From Paenibacillus sp. FSL H7-0737 (lineage in GTDB: Bacteria; Bacillota; Bacilli; Paenibacillales; Paenibacillaceae), in contig NZ_CP009279.1 of NCBI RefSeq assembly GCF_000758545.1, positions 1,302,001 through 1,366,000 of the forward strand: 64,000 nt of DNA. The letters are read 5' to 3'. Below the pieces are notes generated by a model. That model worked only from the letters and a program-made list of their open reading frames with translations, was not told where the DNA came from and ran no database searches. Positions 16,951 to 26,769 of this stretch are shown here, piece after piece (position 1 is the stretch's first letter; each line of letters starts with the position of its first letter). Both the position numbers and the translations under genes were made by a program.

Positions 16951-17421
16951 ATGAGCAACGAAGAGCTGCAGCTGTGGATTGAGCAGGTATCACGGGACAG
17001 CTTTGGCGTACCCTTTAGGCACAAGGCAAGCTTTAACAGCCGATTATCTTCAACAGGCGGTCGATATTTTACCAAGAGCCATAATATAGAGATTAATCCC
17101 CATCAGCTTGCTATGTTCGGCAGAGAAGAGACGGAGAAGATTATAAAACACGAGCTCTGTCATTATCATCTGCATTTGGCGAAGCGAGGGTATATGCATC
17201 GTGACACTGATTTCAAAAGACTGCTGGCACAAGTCGGCGGGAGTCGCTATTGTCAGACATTGCCGGGTGCGAAAGCTCGAAAGTCACTCCCTTACCGGTA
17301 CAAGCTGATCTGTACAGCATGTGCTATGGAGTATCCGCGTAAGCGAAAAGTAGACCCAAAGCGCTACCGCTGCGGCAAATGTTCGGGTAAGCTGAAGCTG
17401 CTAGCGCTGGAAGTCCAGTAA
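16951..17421 (+). CDS. SprT-like zinc metalloprotease family protein (YdcK type)
   Basis: About 156 residues. The catalytic zinc motif HELCHYHLH (HExxH form) lies near residue 68, after the strand FNSRLSSTGGRY and HNIEINP. Near the C-terminus a zinc ribbon is visible as CTACAMEYPRKRKVD followed by CGKCSGKL. This is the domain order of the Bacillus YdcK/SprT-like proteins. Two close ATGs exist (16942 and 16951); MSNEELQ at 16951 lines up with the start I remember for the family, though its ribosome site is weak. The physiological substrate in Firmicutes is not established. Confidence 0.85.
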   Translation: MSNEELQLWIEQVSRDSFGVPFRHKASFNSRLSSTGGRYFTKSHNIEINPHQLAMFGREETEKIIKHELCHYHLHLAKRGYMHRDTDFKRLLAQVGGSRYCQTLPGAKARKSLPYRYKLICTACAMEYPRKRKVDPKRYRCGKCSGKLKLLALEVQ

Positions 17422-17434
17422 GTAGAACAGCACG

Positions 17435-18073
17435 TTATTTTATAACCAGACCCATCAATCCAACAAAGGAAACAGCTTGCTGAGGCGAAATGATACATCC
17501 CTCCAAATCTTGTATATCCACGATCAAGCCACTAAACTCGCAGTCACTAAGATCGATCCCGTTAAGCTTTGATCCTGACAATGTGGCTTGATCAATATTA
17601 CATTCGCTGAAGCTGACTTTCTGGAAATTCGATTGGTAGTAATCAGAGCTCATCAATGAACTATTCTCAAAAGCAACCTGCTTCAGATTAGCCATTCGAA
17701 ATGTTGCGAAATCTCCGATACAATCGACCACGCGAACATTCTGGAATCTGCCTCTTGTGAAATCCGTACCGATGAGTTTGCAGTTCCTGAATTCGGTTCG
17801 ATGAACAATTGCATTCGTAAAATCCACATTGGATAGATCGCATCGCTCAAAAATTACATCCATCAGTTCAATCCCAGTTAAGGACGACTCGATAATCGTA
17901 ACATTTTTAAAAACCACTTGATCAAAGCTGACTTTATTCGCCTCTTGATTATCAATAACTGTATCGCTTATGCTGCAACGACTGAATTCATCTTTGGTTT
18001 GCAGCGAGTATATTTGCTCAGGGAGTAGAGCGTCTGGATCTGATATTTTTGGTGAATCCATTTTGAATTTCAT
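17435..18073 (-). CDS. Pentapeptide-repeat protein, Qnr-like in size and layout
   Basis: A 212-residue protein made largely of A(D/N)Lxx-type five-residue repeats (CDLSNVDFTNAIV, CKLIGTDFTRGRF, ATLSGSKLNGIDLSDCEFSGL). These fold as a right-handed square beta-helix. The overall length and a C-terminal tail ending PQQAVSFVGLMGLVIK resemble the Qnr family (about 218 residues), whose members mimic DNA and protect gyrase from quinolones. Whether this one does so is unknown. The ATG chosen (MKFKMDS) has a GGAGGT site six bases upstream; a longer start at 18085 would cover it. Confidence 0.8.
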   Translation of the reverse strand: MKFKMDSPKISDPDALLPEQIYSLQTKDEFSRCSISDTVIDNQEANKVSFDQVVFKNVTIIESSLTGIELMDVIFERCDLSNVDFTNAIVHRTEFRNCKLIGTDFTRGRFQNVRVVDCIGDFATFRMANLKQVAFENSSLMSSDYYQSNFQKVSFSECNIDQATLSGSKLNGIDLSDCEFSGLIVDIQDLEGCIISPQQAVSFVGLMGLVIK

Positions 18074-18216
18074 ATGTACCTCCATTTAATGAATGCTCGT
18101 TTCTAATTAAATTAACTATCTTAGGGTTCAGCAGATTTGTCAATTTTCAGTAGCGCTCAGACCTTTCGGGAGATACGTACAAATACACCTTTTTATGGAT
18201 AAAATCACACATCGTT

Positions 18217-18232
18217 TTGTAAGCGTTACCAA
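18217..18232 (+). promoter_or_regulatory. Candidate CcpA catabolite-responsive element (cre)
   Basis: TTGTAAGCGTTACCAA differs at one place from the consensus WTGNAARCGNWWWCAW. It lies 45 bases upstream of the start of the giant SLH/GH87 gene, where CcpA could repress a polysaccharide-degrading enzyme when glucose is present. Confidence 0.55.
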
Positions 18233-18277
18233 CTTAAGATGGAAGGGAAGTCCATATTAGGTAGAGGGGGCACATTT

Positions 18278-21200
18278 ATGAAACGATTCAGGTCCGCGAT
18301 GGCGGGTCTGCTCGCGATGCTGCTGATTTTCTCAAGCTTGCCTGTGATGGGAATCGGTAGCGGTTCCGTAGGAGCAGAAGGGGTTGGAGGAACAGGCGCA
18401 GGGCTAATTCCATCAGGGACAGTACTCATCAAGAATAAGTGGAAAAATAATTTCTTATATGAAACGTCTGATGGTATCGTGCGTTATGGCATGACCAATC
18501 CAGCGGACACATCATCGCATTGGACAGTGGAGACGGTAAATGGTCTGTCACGAATTAAGAATGTGAAGACGGGCCACTACATTACAATGTCTGGTAATAA
18601 CGGCAAAGAGGATACGCTTAAGGCGGCAGATCTACAAGGATCAGGAAGTGTTACGGATCAATGGTTGATCGATACTTCCAATAGAAACGGATATATGATC
18701 ATCCGAAGCGCAACAGTGCCAGAGAGTAAACTGGTTATCCACGAGGAGAATCAGCTTGGTTACGCGCAAGTAAGCTCGGATATCAATATTACGTTTGAGA
18801 GTCCGCAGTGGGCTTTTATTGATCTGAATTCAGTACCAGTAGCTGTAAGGCTGGAAAGCCGGATGCGTCCCGGTCAGGTAATGTATGAGGACGAAAAAGG
18901 AAATGTTCTCTACGGCAAACAGTCTTTGAAAAATGAAGCAGCCCAGTGGTATCTTGATCAGGGAACGGACGAAGGAACGTTGATGATTCGTAACCGTGAG
19001 ACGGGTCATTATATTAAGCAGAATGAGCAGACTTGGGCAGGAGTTTTTTCGCAAGAAATCGATATGAATAATGTAAAGCTAAGTGAGTGGTTCCAAGAGA
19101 GTGCACCAGATCCAGATGGAACAGGCTTTATTACGCTTCGTAACAGTGGTTTAACTGATAGTGGGAGTCCGTTATGGCTAAATCCACAATTCAACGATGA
19201 CAATAACGTGCGCTCTAACGGCTGGCCGGGATCAGCCTCTAATCCAAGTGCGCAGTGGAGCATCGTGCCAATTTCTGAATTTAAGCCGGTACGATTGGCT
19301 ACTTATACAGATGCACAAGTAGCTACAGATTTTTTATATGAAGCTGCAGACGGCGAGCTTAAGCATGGCGTTATGACTTCAGAGGATGCAGATTCATCCG
19401 ATTATCTATGGTATGTAGAGGATTATGATGGCAATAAGCGTATCCGTAATGCGGAAACTAATCATTATATTTCATACACTGACGGCACAGCCAAGGCTGT
19501 AGAGATCAGCGAAAGTCAGCCATCGGATCAGTGGAAATTTAAAGATTCTGATGATTATGATGATTACCTGACACTAGAAAATGTTGAGAGCAAAGACATC
19601 TATATCTCTACCTTGGGTGGAGGTAATGCTGGAGCAAATGGGGATGCGACTTCCTTGAGCGCCCAGTGGCAGCTTCTAGATCCCAATACACCGACTGATG
19701 GAACCATTCCATATTATCGAATTCAAAATGGATGGAAGTCTTTTTATTGGTATGAGTCTGCTGACGGCCTCTTGAAGTATGGAAATATGCAGAAGGATGG
19801 CTCCGATCAGTGGCTCGTGGAGAAATATAATGGCCGCAAGCTATTCAAGAATAAGAAAACAGGCCATTACATTAACACAGTGAACATGCCAGATGGCCAT
19901 ATTCAGGTCACTGAGCTTCCAGACAGGAATAATGTGGAGCGGGAATTTATATGGACAGGCAAAAATATTGGCGACAACACATACGTAATTAGCAGTGTTC
20001 TCGACAAGGAACCAAATAAATTCCCTGAGAAGTTCATTTCACTTCAAAATCTCACTAAATACGCCGAGTATGGTGTGATCAATCCAGGCTGGGGCAGTCC
20101 ACAGTGGAGATTCGTTACTGTCACAGAGAAAAAGCAGGACTTATTCCGCTTTAAGCTAGACACTGTAAATGGGGAGGATCAGTATCTTAAAGATGGTCCT
20201 TTGCTGACTTCTCCAAATGTACTAGAGAAATTGCTAGAATCTAAGACTGTCACTGAATCTGTCTATGATTCACAGGACACTGAAGCAATGGTGCCGCAGG
20301 ATAAGGTGGTGGAACCTACAATCTCTGATGCAAAAATTGCACCTCTAGCTGCTGCAAACGAGGATGTGACAGTAGGTCAGGCTACTTATGGCCCACTTGA
20401 TATTAACGACGATTCCTTTGTCTGGCAGCTGCAAGAAATAGCTGGCAGCAATGGATCTGTGAAGATTAAAAATAAAGGTACTGGACGTTACCTCTCCCTG
20501 GAGCATATAGGTGGTGCAGTAGATGAGATTGAGCCTAATGTTGCCGTTCAGACATTGCAAACCGTCTATGATGTATGGGGCAGCATTAAGTGGATTGTGG
20601 ATATGCAGCCTTCAGGTCTGACTACTTTCAAGAGTGGATGGGCTGGCCACTATATGTATGGGGCTTCTGACGAGAATGGGAATCCGATTATAAAGATCAG
20701 TAAGGCTCCCGATGCAGCGGATAGAAACAGTGCTCATTTTGCCGCTGAAGCCGTTGAAGCAATTGCGCCACCGATCCCTGCTTACCCTGTAAGATTTAAG
20801 AATGCAAGTAGTGGGGAGTATTTATACGAGAATGAGCACGGAGTTGTTCTGTACGGGCAGCCGTCAGCAGAGAATGGATTCTCGCATTGGAATATATCTG
20901 TGCAAGACGGCAAACAGACGATCATCAATCGAGCAACAGGCCATTATTTAACAGTGAATGGGGATTATTCTTACTTGGAGAGCAGTAATGCGGAACCGGC
21001 TATAGACGGGGCATCTGCATGGGAAGTAAGCTTGGCCTCCGATTATACGAATTACACCATTCGTAGTCTCTATGGAGAGTACGACGATGAATTAATAAAC
21101 ATTGCGAATAAGACGGGATATGCTGAACGGGCACTCCTACTAGAGAGTGACGGCTCAGCTCAATGGAAGCTTGAAGCAGCTCCACAGGAGTTTACTACTC

Positions 21201-24200
21201 CGTCTGGAGAACTGCGCAACAACAATACAACAACTCCAGTTCAGAACGATACCAACATTATAACAATCGTACCGAAAGGGACGACTGGAAAAGTATTGGC
21301 AGAAAAAGAAGGGGCAATCGTATATGCAGAAGCTTCTGATAAGACGGCTCACTCCCAGTGGATCGTTCAGGATGTAAATGGACGTAAACGCATAATGAAT
21401 GTTCAGACGAAGCAATATCTTTCTTTAAATGAAGGGGATCAAGTCGTCTTGTTATCTTCCGGGGAAACAGAACGTTCCCAGTGGACGCTGGAAGAGAAGT
21501 TAGGCTACAACCTCCTGCTAAGTGCTGATAGAACGGGCTTTCTTACTCACAGCGCATCGGCGGTTCAACTTGGTTCTGCTGTGGGAACCGATAGCACTCT
21601 TTGGAGCTTCTTGCCTATCCCTACAGATGCAATTTATACAGGAGAAGAAGCATTCCAAGGCGATCATGTTATACGGTTTGCAGTCAATGCCCAGCAAGCC
21701 GGTGAATATGATGCCGTTGTTCGTTACAAGAACACTTCCAGCGCTGTTACAGATCTGTTGCTTGAGGTGAACGGCCTGAAGGAATCAGATAAAGTTAACG
21801 TGGTCAAGACTTCCTCTTGGAAGACTGTACAGGTGAAGCTGCAGCTGCGTGCAGGAATCAACACCGTTTCTCTAAGCAACGACAATATCGATTGGAATAA
21901 AGTAGGCATTGATAGCCTGACAGTAAAAAATAGCGTGAACAAAGTTTACCGCGGGGCAACAGTTCCTTATATTAGCTATGAAGCTGAGGATGCAGTGACT
22001 AACGGAACACTAATCGGTCCTTCGCGGAAATATCGCACTATGGCTTCTGAGGCTTCTGGACGACAAGCCATCGCCTTGAAGAATACTGGGGACTATATAG
22101 AGTTCAAGCTTGCAGAAGCAGCTAATTCTATTGTTCTGCGCTATTCCATTCCGGACAGCTCGGATGGTGCTGGTGCTGAAGAAACATTGACTCTATATGT
22201 AGATGGAGTTAAGAAACAGCTTAATTTGACTTCAAAATATGCTTGGGAATATGGCAGCTACCCATGGTCAAATGATCCTCGTCAAGGTAGTGGACATCGC
22301 TTCTTTGATGAAATTCATGCTCTGATTGGCGATGCTCCTGCCGGAGCAACCATTCGTTTAGAGAAGGGAACAGGAGACCAAGCGACTTCATACGTCATCG
22401 ACTTGGTGGATATGGAGCAGGTAGCCCCTGAGTTGACTCGCCCTGACGGCTTTATTTCTGTAACGGATTTTGGAGCAGTAGCCAATGATGAGGGAGATGA
22501 TACCGCAGCCTTTAAGGCAGCGCTTGCCGAAGCGAAGGCAACAGGGAAAGGGGTTTGGTTCCCGGTAGGTACCTTTAATGTCGGAGAGGGTCTGCTGGAT
22601 CTGGATACAGCCGAAATCCGTGGAGCAGGCATGTGGTATACGGTTCTGAATGGCGCCAAATTTTACGGTCACGGTGACAAGGTTGGCGTATACGATCTAT
22701 TGATTGAAGGTGGCATTAATGTACGGGACGATGAAGCGTTCACTAACGCCTTCCATGGTGCTTTTGGCCAAGGCTCGGTCATTCAGAACGTATGGATTGA
22801 ACATACCAAAGCAGGCTTGTGGTTAACACAACCTATTGGTGAGAAGGCTCGTACGAATGGTCTGTATATGGCAGGTCTTCGAATCCGCAATCTGATGGCG
22901 GATGGAATTAACTTTGCTGTAGGCACTGGCAACAGCATGATGGAACAAAGTGACATCCGCTATCCAGGGGATGATGGTATTGCGATGTGGTCGTTCACAG
23001 ATGCCAAATTGAATGAAGTGAATGGCGCGGAACGGACTTTTAGCTATAACAATACGGCACGTTTTAATAACGTCTCACTGCCATGGTTGGCCGATAACAT
23101 TGTGGTCTTCGGTGGTAAAGATAACAAAGTTCAAGATAACGTGGTAAAAGACACTGTAACTAATGGAGCCGGGATCGCTGTATCTACCCGTTTCTCCGCA
23201 GAGCCGTTCCAAGGAACGACAATCGTTGAGCGGAATACATTGCTTCGCACAGGTAGTTATGATTCGGGCTACGGGGTAAACCTCGGTGCGTTATGGCTGT
23301 ACGCTGGTGAGAGCGACCTAAAAGGAAAAGTACTCATCCGTAACAATACGGCGCTCGACAGCACCTATTCTGGCCTGATTGCCCACGGTAATCTGGAGGG
23401 AAATGCTCTCACGACGATTGATGGAGTTGTTCTGACGAATAATGTATTAGACGGTGCAGGTACGAGCGGTATAGAAGTAACGAAAAATCTGAAAGGTAAC
23501 CTGCTCGTCGACAACTTGATTATTCGTGGTGAACGGATGAACCTCCTGTCCAATGCATCTCCTGAATTTAGCATCATTGAACAGAATCAAGGGATAGCCA
23601 CAGCTGTTAAACCTTTCTCCATCAAGCTAGCAGATGGACAGAGCGGACCTGTTGTACTAGAACAAGGAAAGTCAGCTATTCTTCAGGTGTTGGACAAAGA
23701 AGGAGCGGATATTACTACACAAGCTACACTTAATTTTATGAGCAGTGACATTGCTACTTTTACAAACAACAGTATTCATGGAGTTAAAGCGGGAAGCACA
23801 GACTTCACGGTAACTGTTGGCAACGATAAGAGGGTGTATACAGTTGAGGTGGTGTTACCTAATGGTGGGACGGATCCTGTGGATCCGACTGAACCAACGA
23901 GTACTCCTGATCCGGCGGGGTCAGTAAATCCTGTTGCACCTGTCGCTACACCAACTCCAACACCAGCTGCTAATCATGATGCGCAGCTAAAAGCTAAGGC
24001 GACTGCTGGGCAAGCTCTTATCGAGATTTCAGCTAACGGAGAGGGTATAGCTCGCTTTAGCGCAGAAGCTTTACGCGATGCAGCAGCACTTAGCCCGAAT
24101 GCGGTGCTTGTCATTGCCAGTGGCGATATGAGCTATCGCTTTCCGTTAGGACTCGTGGAGAGCGTGCTGAAAGCTGCACAAATGCCGGCAGGCACTTTAG

Positions 24201-25105
24201 AGTTCCAACTAAATCCGCTAAACGGAAAAGGATTGGAACAACTGCTTGCCAAGGCTAAGCAGCAAGGTTTTAATGTGCAAGGAACTCCGGCAAGTGTCAC
24301 CTTAAGGGTCACAGATGGCAAAGACACTGTAGCTGCTAATGGGTTCGGCACTACGTATGTAGATCGTACATTTATGATGGAGGGAGCACTGGTTGCAAAG
24401 ACGGGAGTAGTCCTTATTTACGATGAGCAGACGGGTTCCTTCCGTTATGTACCTGCATTATTCGAGATCGTAGGCGGGTTGACCAAGGTTACTGTTAAGA
24501 GCAGCAGTGCTAGCGGGATATTCGTCGTTGCACAACATCCTGTAACTTTTGGAGATATTTCTTCACACTGGGCAAAGAACGAGATCGAAACGCTTGCCAG
24601 TCGACTGATCTTGACCGGACAATCCACAGATAAATTTGCACCTCAGAATTCCGTTAGTCGTGCTGAGTTCGCAGCTATGCTAATTCGCTCTTTAGGCCTA
24701 GCCGCTGCGAACACAACGAAGACCTTCAGTGATGTGTCTGATTTATCATGGTATGCTGCAGACGCCAGAGCTGCAGCAGCCTTAGGACTGGTTCAAGGCT
24801 ATGAGGATGGAACCTTCCGTCCGAACGCCCCTATTACACGGGAGCAAATAGCTGTTATGGTAGCTAGGGCACTGAAGCTGTTAAACCTTGGAGCAGGAGA
24901 ATCGGGAGCTAACCCTGCGACAAATGTATTTACAGATTCATCTGCTATTTCTACTTGGGCTAAAGAGGCTGTGAATGTCTTAACAGCAAAAGGAATCATG
25001 AAAGGCCAATCGGCAGATAGCTTTGCGCCTGGCAGTGATACTAGCCGTGCAGAGGCAGCCATGATCCTAACAAGATTACTTAAAGCTGCCGGATTATTGA
25101 ATTAA
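18278..25105 (+). CDS. SLH-anchored GH87-type alpha-1,3-glucanase/mycodextranase with trefoil-like repeats
   Basis: A 2275-residue secreted enzyme. Signal peptide: residues 1-36. Residues about 45-1110 hold roughly eight copies of a 110-160-residue beta-trefoil-like repeat (forms of FLYETSDGIVRYG ... HWTVE ... RIKNVKTGHYI). Two carbohydrate-binding modules follow: about 1120-1225 (AGEYDAVVRYKN ... INTVSLSND) and about 1230-1385 (ISYEAEDAVTNG). The catalytic right-handed beta-helix starts at about 1393 with VTDFGAVANDEGDDTAAFKAAL and carries PGDDGIAMWS near 1564-1573, whose acidic pair fits the GH87 catalytic Asp residues. A Pro/Thr linker (about 1868-1900) precedes three SLH repeats (about 2090-2275). 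GH87 enzymes cut alpha-1,3-glucan of fungal walls or bacterial mutan. The ATG at 18278 follows AGAGGGGG; an upstream in-frame ATG at 18239 lacks a site. Confidence 0.82.
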   Translation: MKRFRSAMAGLLAMLLIFSSLPVMGIGSGSVGAEGVGGTGAGLIPSGTVLIKNKWKNNFLYETSDGIVRYGMTNPADTSSHWTVETVNGLSRIKNVKTGHYITMSGNNGKEDTLKAADLQGSGSVTDQWLIDTSNRNGYMIIRSATVPESKLVIHEENQLGYAQVSSDINITFESPQWAFIDLNSVPVAVRLESRMRPGQVMYEDEKGNVLYGKQSLKNEAAQWYLDQGTDEGTLMIRNRETGHYIKQNEQTWAGVFSQEIDMNNVKLSEWFQESAPDPDGTGFITLRNSGLTDSGSPLWLNPQFNDDNNVRSNGWPGSASNPSAQWSIVPISEFKPVRLATYTDAQVATDFLYEAADGELKHGVMTSEDADSSDYLWYVEDYDGNKRIRNAETNHYISYTDGTAKAVEISESQPSDQWKFKDSDDYDDYLTLENVESKDIYISTLGGGNAGANGDATSLSAQWQLLDPNTPTDGTIPYYRIQNGWKSFYWYESADGLLKYGNMQKDGSDQWLVEKYNGRKLFKNKKTGHYINTVNMPDGHIQVTELPDRNNVEREFIWTGKNIGDNTYVISSVLDKEPNKFPEKFISLQNLTKYAEYGVINPGWGSPQWRFVTVTEKKQDLFRFKLDTVNGEDQYLKDGPLLTSPNVLEKLLESKTVTESVYDSQDTEAMVPQDKVVEPTISDAKIAPLAAANEDVTVGQATYGPLDINDDSFVWQLQEIAGSNGSVKIKNKGTGRYLSLEHIGGAVDEIEPNVAVQTLQTVYDVWGSIKWIVDMQPSGLTTFKSGWAGHYMYGASDENGNPIIKISKAPDAADRNSAHFAAEAVEAIAPPIPAYPVRFKNASSGEYLYENEHGVVLYGQPSAENGFSHWNISVQDGKQTIINRATGHYLTVNGDYSYLESSNAEPAIDGASAWEVSLASDYTNYTIRSLYGEYDDELINIANKTGYAERALLLESDGSAQWKLEAAPQEFTTPSGELRNNNTTTPVQNDTNIITIVPKGTTGKVLAEKEGAIVYAEASDKTAHSQWIVQDVNGRKRIMNVQTKQYLSLNEGDQVVLLSSGETERSQWTLEEKLGYNLLLSADRTGFLTHSASAVQLGSAVGTDSTLWSFLPIPTDAIYTGEEAFQGDHVIRFAVNAQQAGEYDAVVRYKNTSSAVTDLLLEVNGLKESDKVNVVKTSSWKTVQVKLQLRAGINTVSLSNDNIDWNKVGIDSLTVKNSVNKVYRGATVPYISYEAEDAVTNGTLIGPSRKYRTMASEASGRQAIALKNTGDYIEFKLAEAANSIVLRYSIPDSSDGAGAEETLTLYVDGVKKQLNLTSKYAWEYGSYPWSNDPRQGSGHRFFDEIHALIGDAPAGATIRLEKGTGDQATSYVIDLVDMEQVAPELTRPDGFISVTDFGAVANDEGDDTAAFKAALAEAKATGKGVWFPVGTFNVGEGLLDLDTAEIRGAGMWYTVLNGAKFYGHGDKVGVYDLLIEGGINVRDDEAFTNAFHGAFGQGSVIQNVWIEHTKAGLWLTQPIGEKARTNGLYMAGLRIRNLMADGINFAVGTGNSMMEQSDIRYPGDDGIAMWSFTDAKLNEVNGAERTFSYNNTARFNNVSLPWLADNIVVFGGKDNKVQDNVVKDTVTNGAGIAVSTRFSAEPFQGTTIVERNTLLRTGSYDSGYGVNLGALWLYAGESDLKGKVLIRNNTALDSTYSGLIAHGNLEGNALTTIDGVVLTNNVLDGAGTSGIEVTKNLKGNLLVDNLIIRGERMNLLSNASPEFSIIEQNQGIATAVKPFSIKLADGQSGPVVLEQGKSAILQVLDKEGADITTQATLNFMSSDIATFTNNSIHGVKAGSTDFTVTVGNDKRVYTVEVVLPNGGTDPVDPTEPTSTPDPAGSVNPVAPVATPTPTPAANHDAQLKAKATAGQALIEISANGEGIARFSAEALRDAAALSPNAVLVIASGDMSYRFPLGLVESVLKAAQMPAGTLEFQLNPLNGKGLEQLLAKAKQQGFNVQGTPASVTLRVTDGKDTVAANGFGTTYVDRTFMMEGALVAKTGVVLIYDEQTGSFRYVPALFEIVGGLTKVTVKSSSASGIFVVAQHPVTFGDISSHWAKNEIETLASRLILTGQSTDKFAPQNSVSRAEFAAMLIRSLGLAAANTTKTFSDVSDLSWYAADARAAAALGLVQGYEDGTFRPNAPITREQIAVMVARALKLLNLGAGESGANPATNVFTDSSAISTWAKEAVNVLTAKGIMKGQSADSFAPGSDTSRAEAAMILTRLLKAAGLLN

Positions 25106-25117
25106 ATTTCTACTAAA

Positions 25118-25166
25118 AGAGCAGCTATTCTCCAGTAATTGGAGAATAGCTGCTCTGCGTTTTTTG
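25118..25166 (+). terminator. Strong intrinsic terminator after the GH87-type gene
   Basis: A perfect 16-bp stem (25118-25133 with 25141-25156), a 7-base loop, then GCG and a T6 run. The sequence from here to 25305 holds no gene that I can see. Confidence 0.9.
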
Positions 25167-25305
25167 GACGAAGGCTGTCTGCCAGAACATATTTGGTTAT
25201 TTTCATGCCAATAGCGACTAGAGGGTCCGTTAGTATGCCGAATATTCGATTATGCTGCGTAAAAGGTCAACTGGCTCCGATAGCGGCCTCATAGGCGATA
25301 CAGCC

Positions 25306-25737
25306 TTATTTAAGCTTCCCCATCGACAAATTGACTCTGTAATTTCCGAACTTTAGCAGCTCGTCGAGAAAGATATTCAAATCCTCTTGGCTTCCGGCAC
25401 GAACGCGTATCCAATAGCAGCCTTCTCCACTGACGCGATGCATTTCTTTTACGCTGTCATGCTGCTTTGCGAATGTTTGAAAGGCTGGATGTACCGTATT
25501 CGAACCTAGAAAGACCGTTATAAAGGCATTGATCGCCTCACCAACTTTATCTGGATTCCAGCGGACGGTGTAGCCTTCAATCACTCCGGTGTCCTGCATT
25601 TTGCGAATACGTGCGCCCACAGCTTGGCCTGTCATATGCACTTGCTGCCCAATGTCTCTGTGACTGATCGTGGAATCATCAATAAGAAGCTGTAGGATGC
25701 GAAAATCCACATCATCTATGGAATAAGAACTCGTCAT
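25306..25737 (-). CDS. Lrp/AsnC-family transcriptional regulator
   Basis: A 143-residue regulator. The N-terminal helix-turn-helix is typical (VDFRILQLLIDDSTISHRDIGQQVHMTGQAVGARIRKMQDTGVIEGYTV). The C-terminal RAM-type beta-alpha-beta domain (AINAFITVFLG ... VSGEGCYWIRVRAGSQEDLNIFLDELLKFG) usually binds an amino acid and drives oligomerisation. It is divergent from the metallo-hydrolase gene, 126 bases away, and may regulate it. An AAAGGA site precedes the ATG. Confidence 0.88.
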   Translation of the reverse strand: MTSSYSIDDVDFRILQLLIDDSTISHRDIGQQVHMTGQAVGARIRKMQDTGVIEGYTVRWNPDKVGEAINAFITVFLGSNTVHPAFQTFAKQHDSVKEMHRVSGEGCYWIRVRAGSQEDLNIFLDELLKFGNYRVNLSMGKLK

Positions 25738-25863
25738 TATTTAAAATCCTTTCTGCGTGAAAGTAGAACAGGCCAATCTCTTTCCAATCTCAATGTATTC
25801 TGTTTCAAGGTCCAACTATAATTAATTGTAGCAGAAGATATCTGAAAGAAAGAAGGGCTTACG

Positions 25864-26616
25864 ATGAAAATACAGCATATTCGCAACGCGACCCTATGGA
25901 TGGAGTATGGGGGAAGTACATTTCTGATCGATCCTATGTTGAGTGAGCAGGGCGCTAATCCTCCCATTTTTAATACGGAAAATGACCGTCGGAATCCGCT
26001 TGTATCGTTACCGGGATCAGTAGACAAATGGCTGAATCCTAATGCAATAATAGTCACGCATCTTCATCCAGATCATTGGGATGAAGATGCCGTTTCCTTG
26101 CTGCCGCATAATCTACCGTTATTTTGTCAGGAGGGGGACAAGCATACCCTAGTAGAGCAGGGATTTGAGAACGTCTCGGAAATCACCGATAAGCTGACAT
26201 TCCAAGGAGTAACTATAACACGTACCGGTGGACAGCATGGAACCGGAGAGATTGGCAAGCTGATGGGGAAGGTATCCGGGTTTGTCTTTCAGGCGGAAAA
26301 CGAACCAGCTGTATATTTGGCAGGAGACACGATTTGGTGTGATGAGGTGAAGATTGCACTCGATGTATTTAAACCTGAGGTAACGATCGTTAATGCTGGT
26401 GGAGCGCAGTTTTTAACCGGAGGTCATATCACAATGAATGAGCAGGATGTCGTAGACTTATGCGAATATGCTTCTTCTACTAAGGTGATCGCTGTACACA
26501 TGGACGCCATCAACCATTGCCTTGTTACCCGGGATAAGCTAAAAGCTCACTTGGAGAAGGAGGAGCTACAGGATCGAGTACAGCTTCCGCAAGACGGGGA
26601 ATGGTGTTACGCATAA
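25864..26616 (+). CDS. MBL-fold metal-dependent hydrolase
   Basis: A 250-residue metallo-beta-lactamase-fold protein. The metal motif HxHxDH is seen as THLHPDHWD (about residues 61-69); a further metal-binding Asp is in YLAGDTIW, and a C-terminal His in VIAVHMDAINHC. N-terminal MKIQHIRNATLWMEYGGSTFLIDPM is typical of the UlaG-like branch, which hydrolyses phosphodiesters or lactones, but the substrate cannot be read here. The partner is a divergent Lrp regulator. An AGAAGGGC ribosome site precedes the start. A weak GC hairpin without a T-run (26620-26640) follows. Confidence 0.85.
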   Translation: MKIQHIRNATLWMEYGGSTFLIDPMLSEQGANPPIFNTENDRRNPLVSLPGSVDKWLNPNAIIVTHLHPDHWDEDAVSLLPHNLPLFCQEGDKHTLVEQGFENVSEITDKLTFQGVTITRTGGQHGTGEIGKLMGKVSGFVFQAENEPAVYLAGDTIWCDEVKIALDVFKPEVTIVNAGGAQFLTGGHITMNEQDVVDLCEYASSTKVIAVHMDAINHCLVTRDKLKAHLEKEELQDRVQLPQDGEWCYA

Positions 26617-26707
26617 ACTAAAGGGGGGAGTGATCCCCTCTTATATCTAGCTAATGGCAGAAATAATGCATGAATTTGAAAACGATCACAAAAATTATTT
26701 TACCTGC

Positions 26708-26736
26708 TTGACTAGACCTTGAAATCATGATAAATT
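26708..26736 (+). promoter_or_regulatory. Sigma-A promoter of the tRNA-Asn/tRNA-Ser unit
   Basis: TTGACT (26708-26713), a 17-base spacer and TAAATT (26731-26736), with tRNA-Asn starting 34 bases later. Confidence 0.6.
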
Positions 26737-26769
26737 AATTCATGTTCACTTCTAATTTACTTCTAATGT

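Noticed and set aside
22315-22672. Two minus-strand frames of about 100 codons inside the GH87-type gene
   Set aside because: Antisense shadows of a strongly coding plus-strand region with no start signals.
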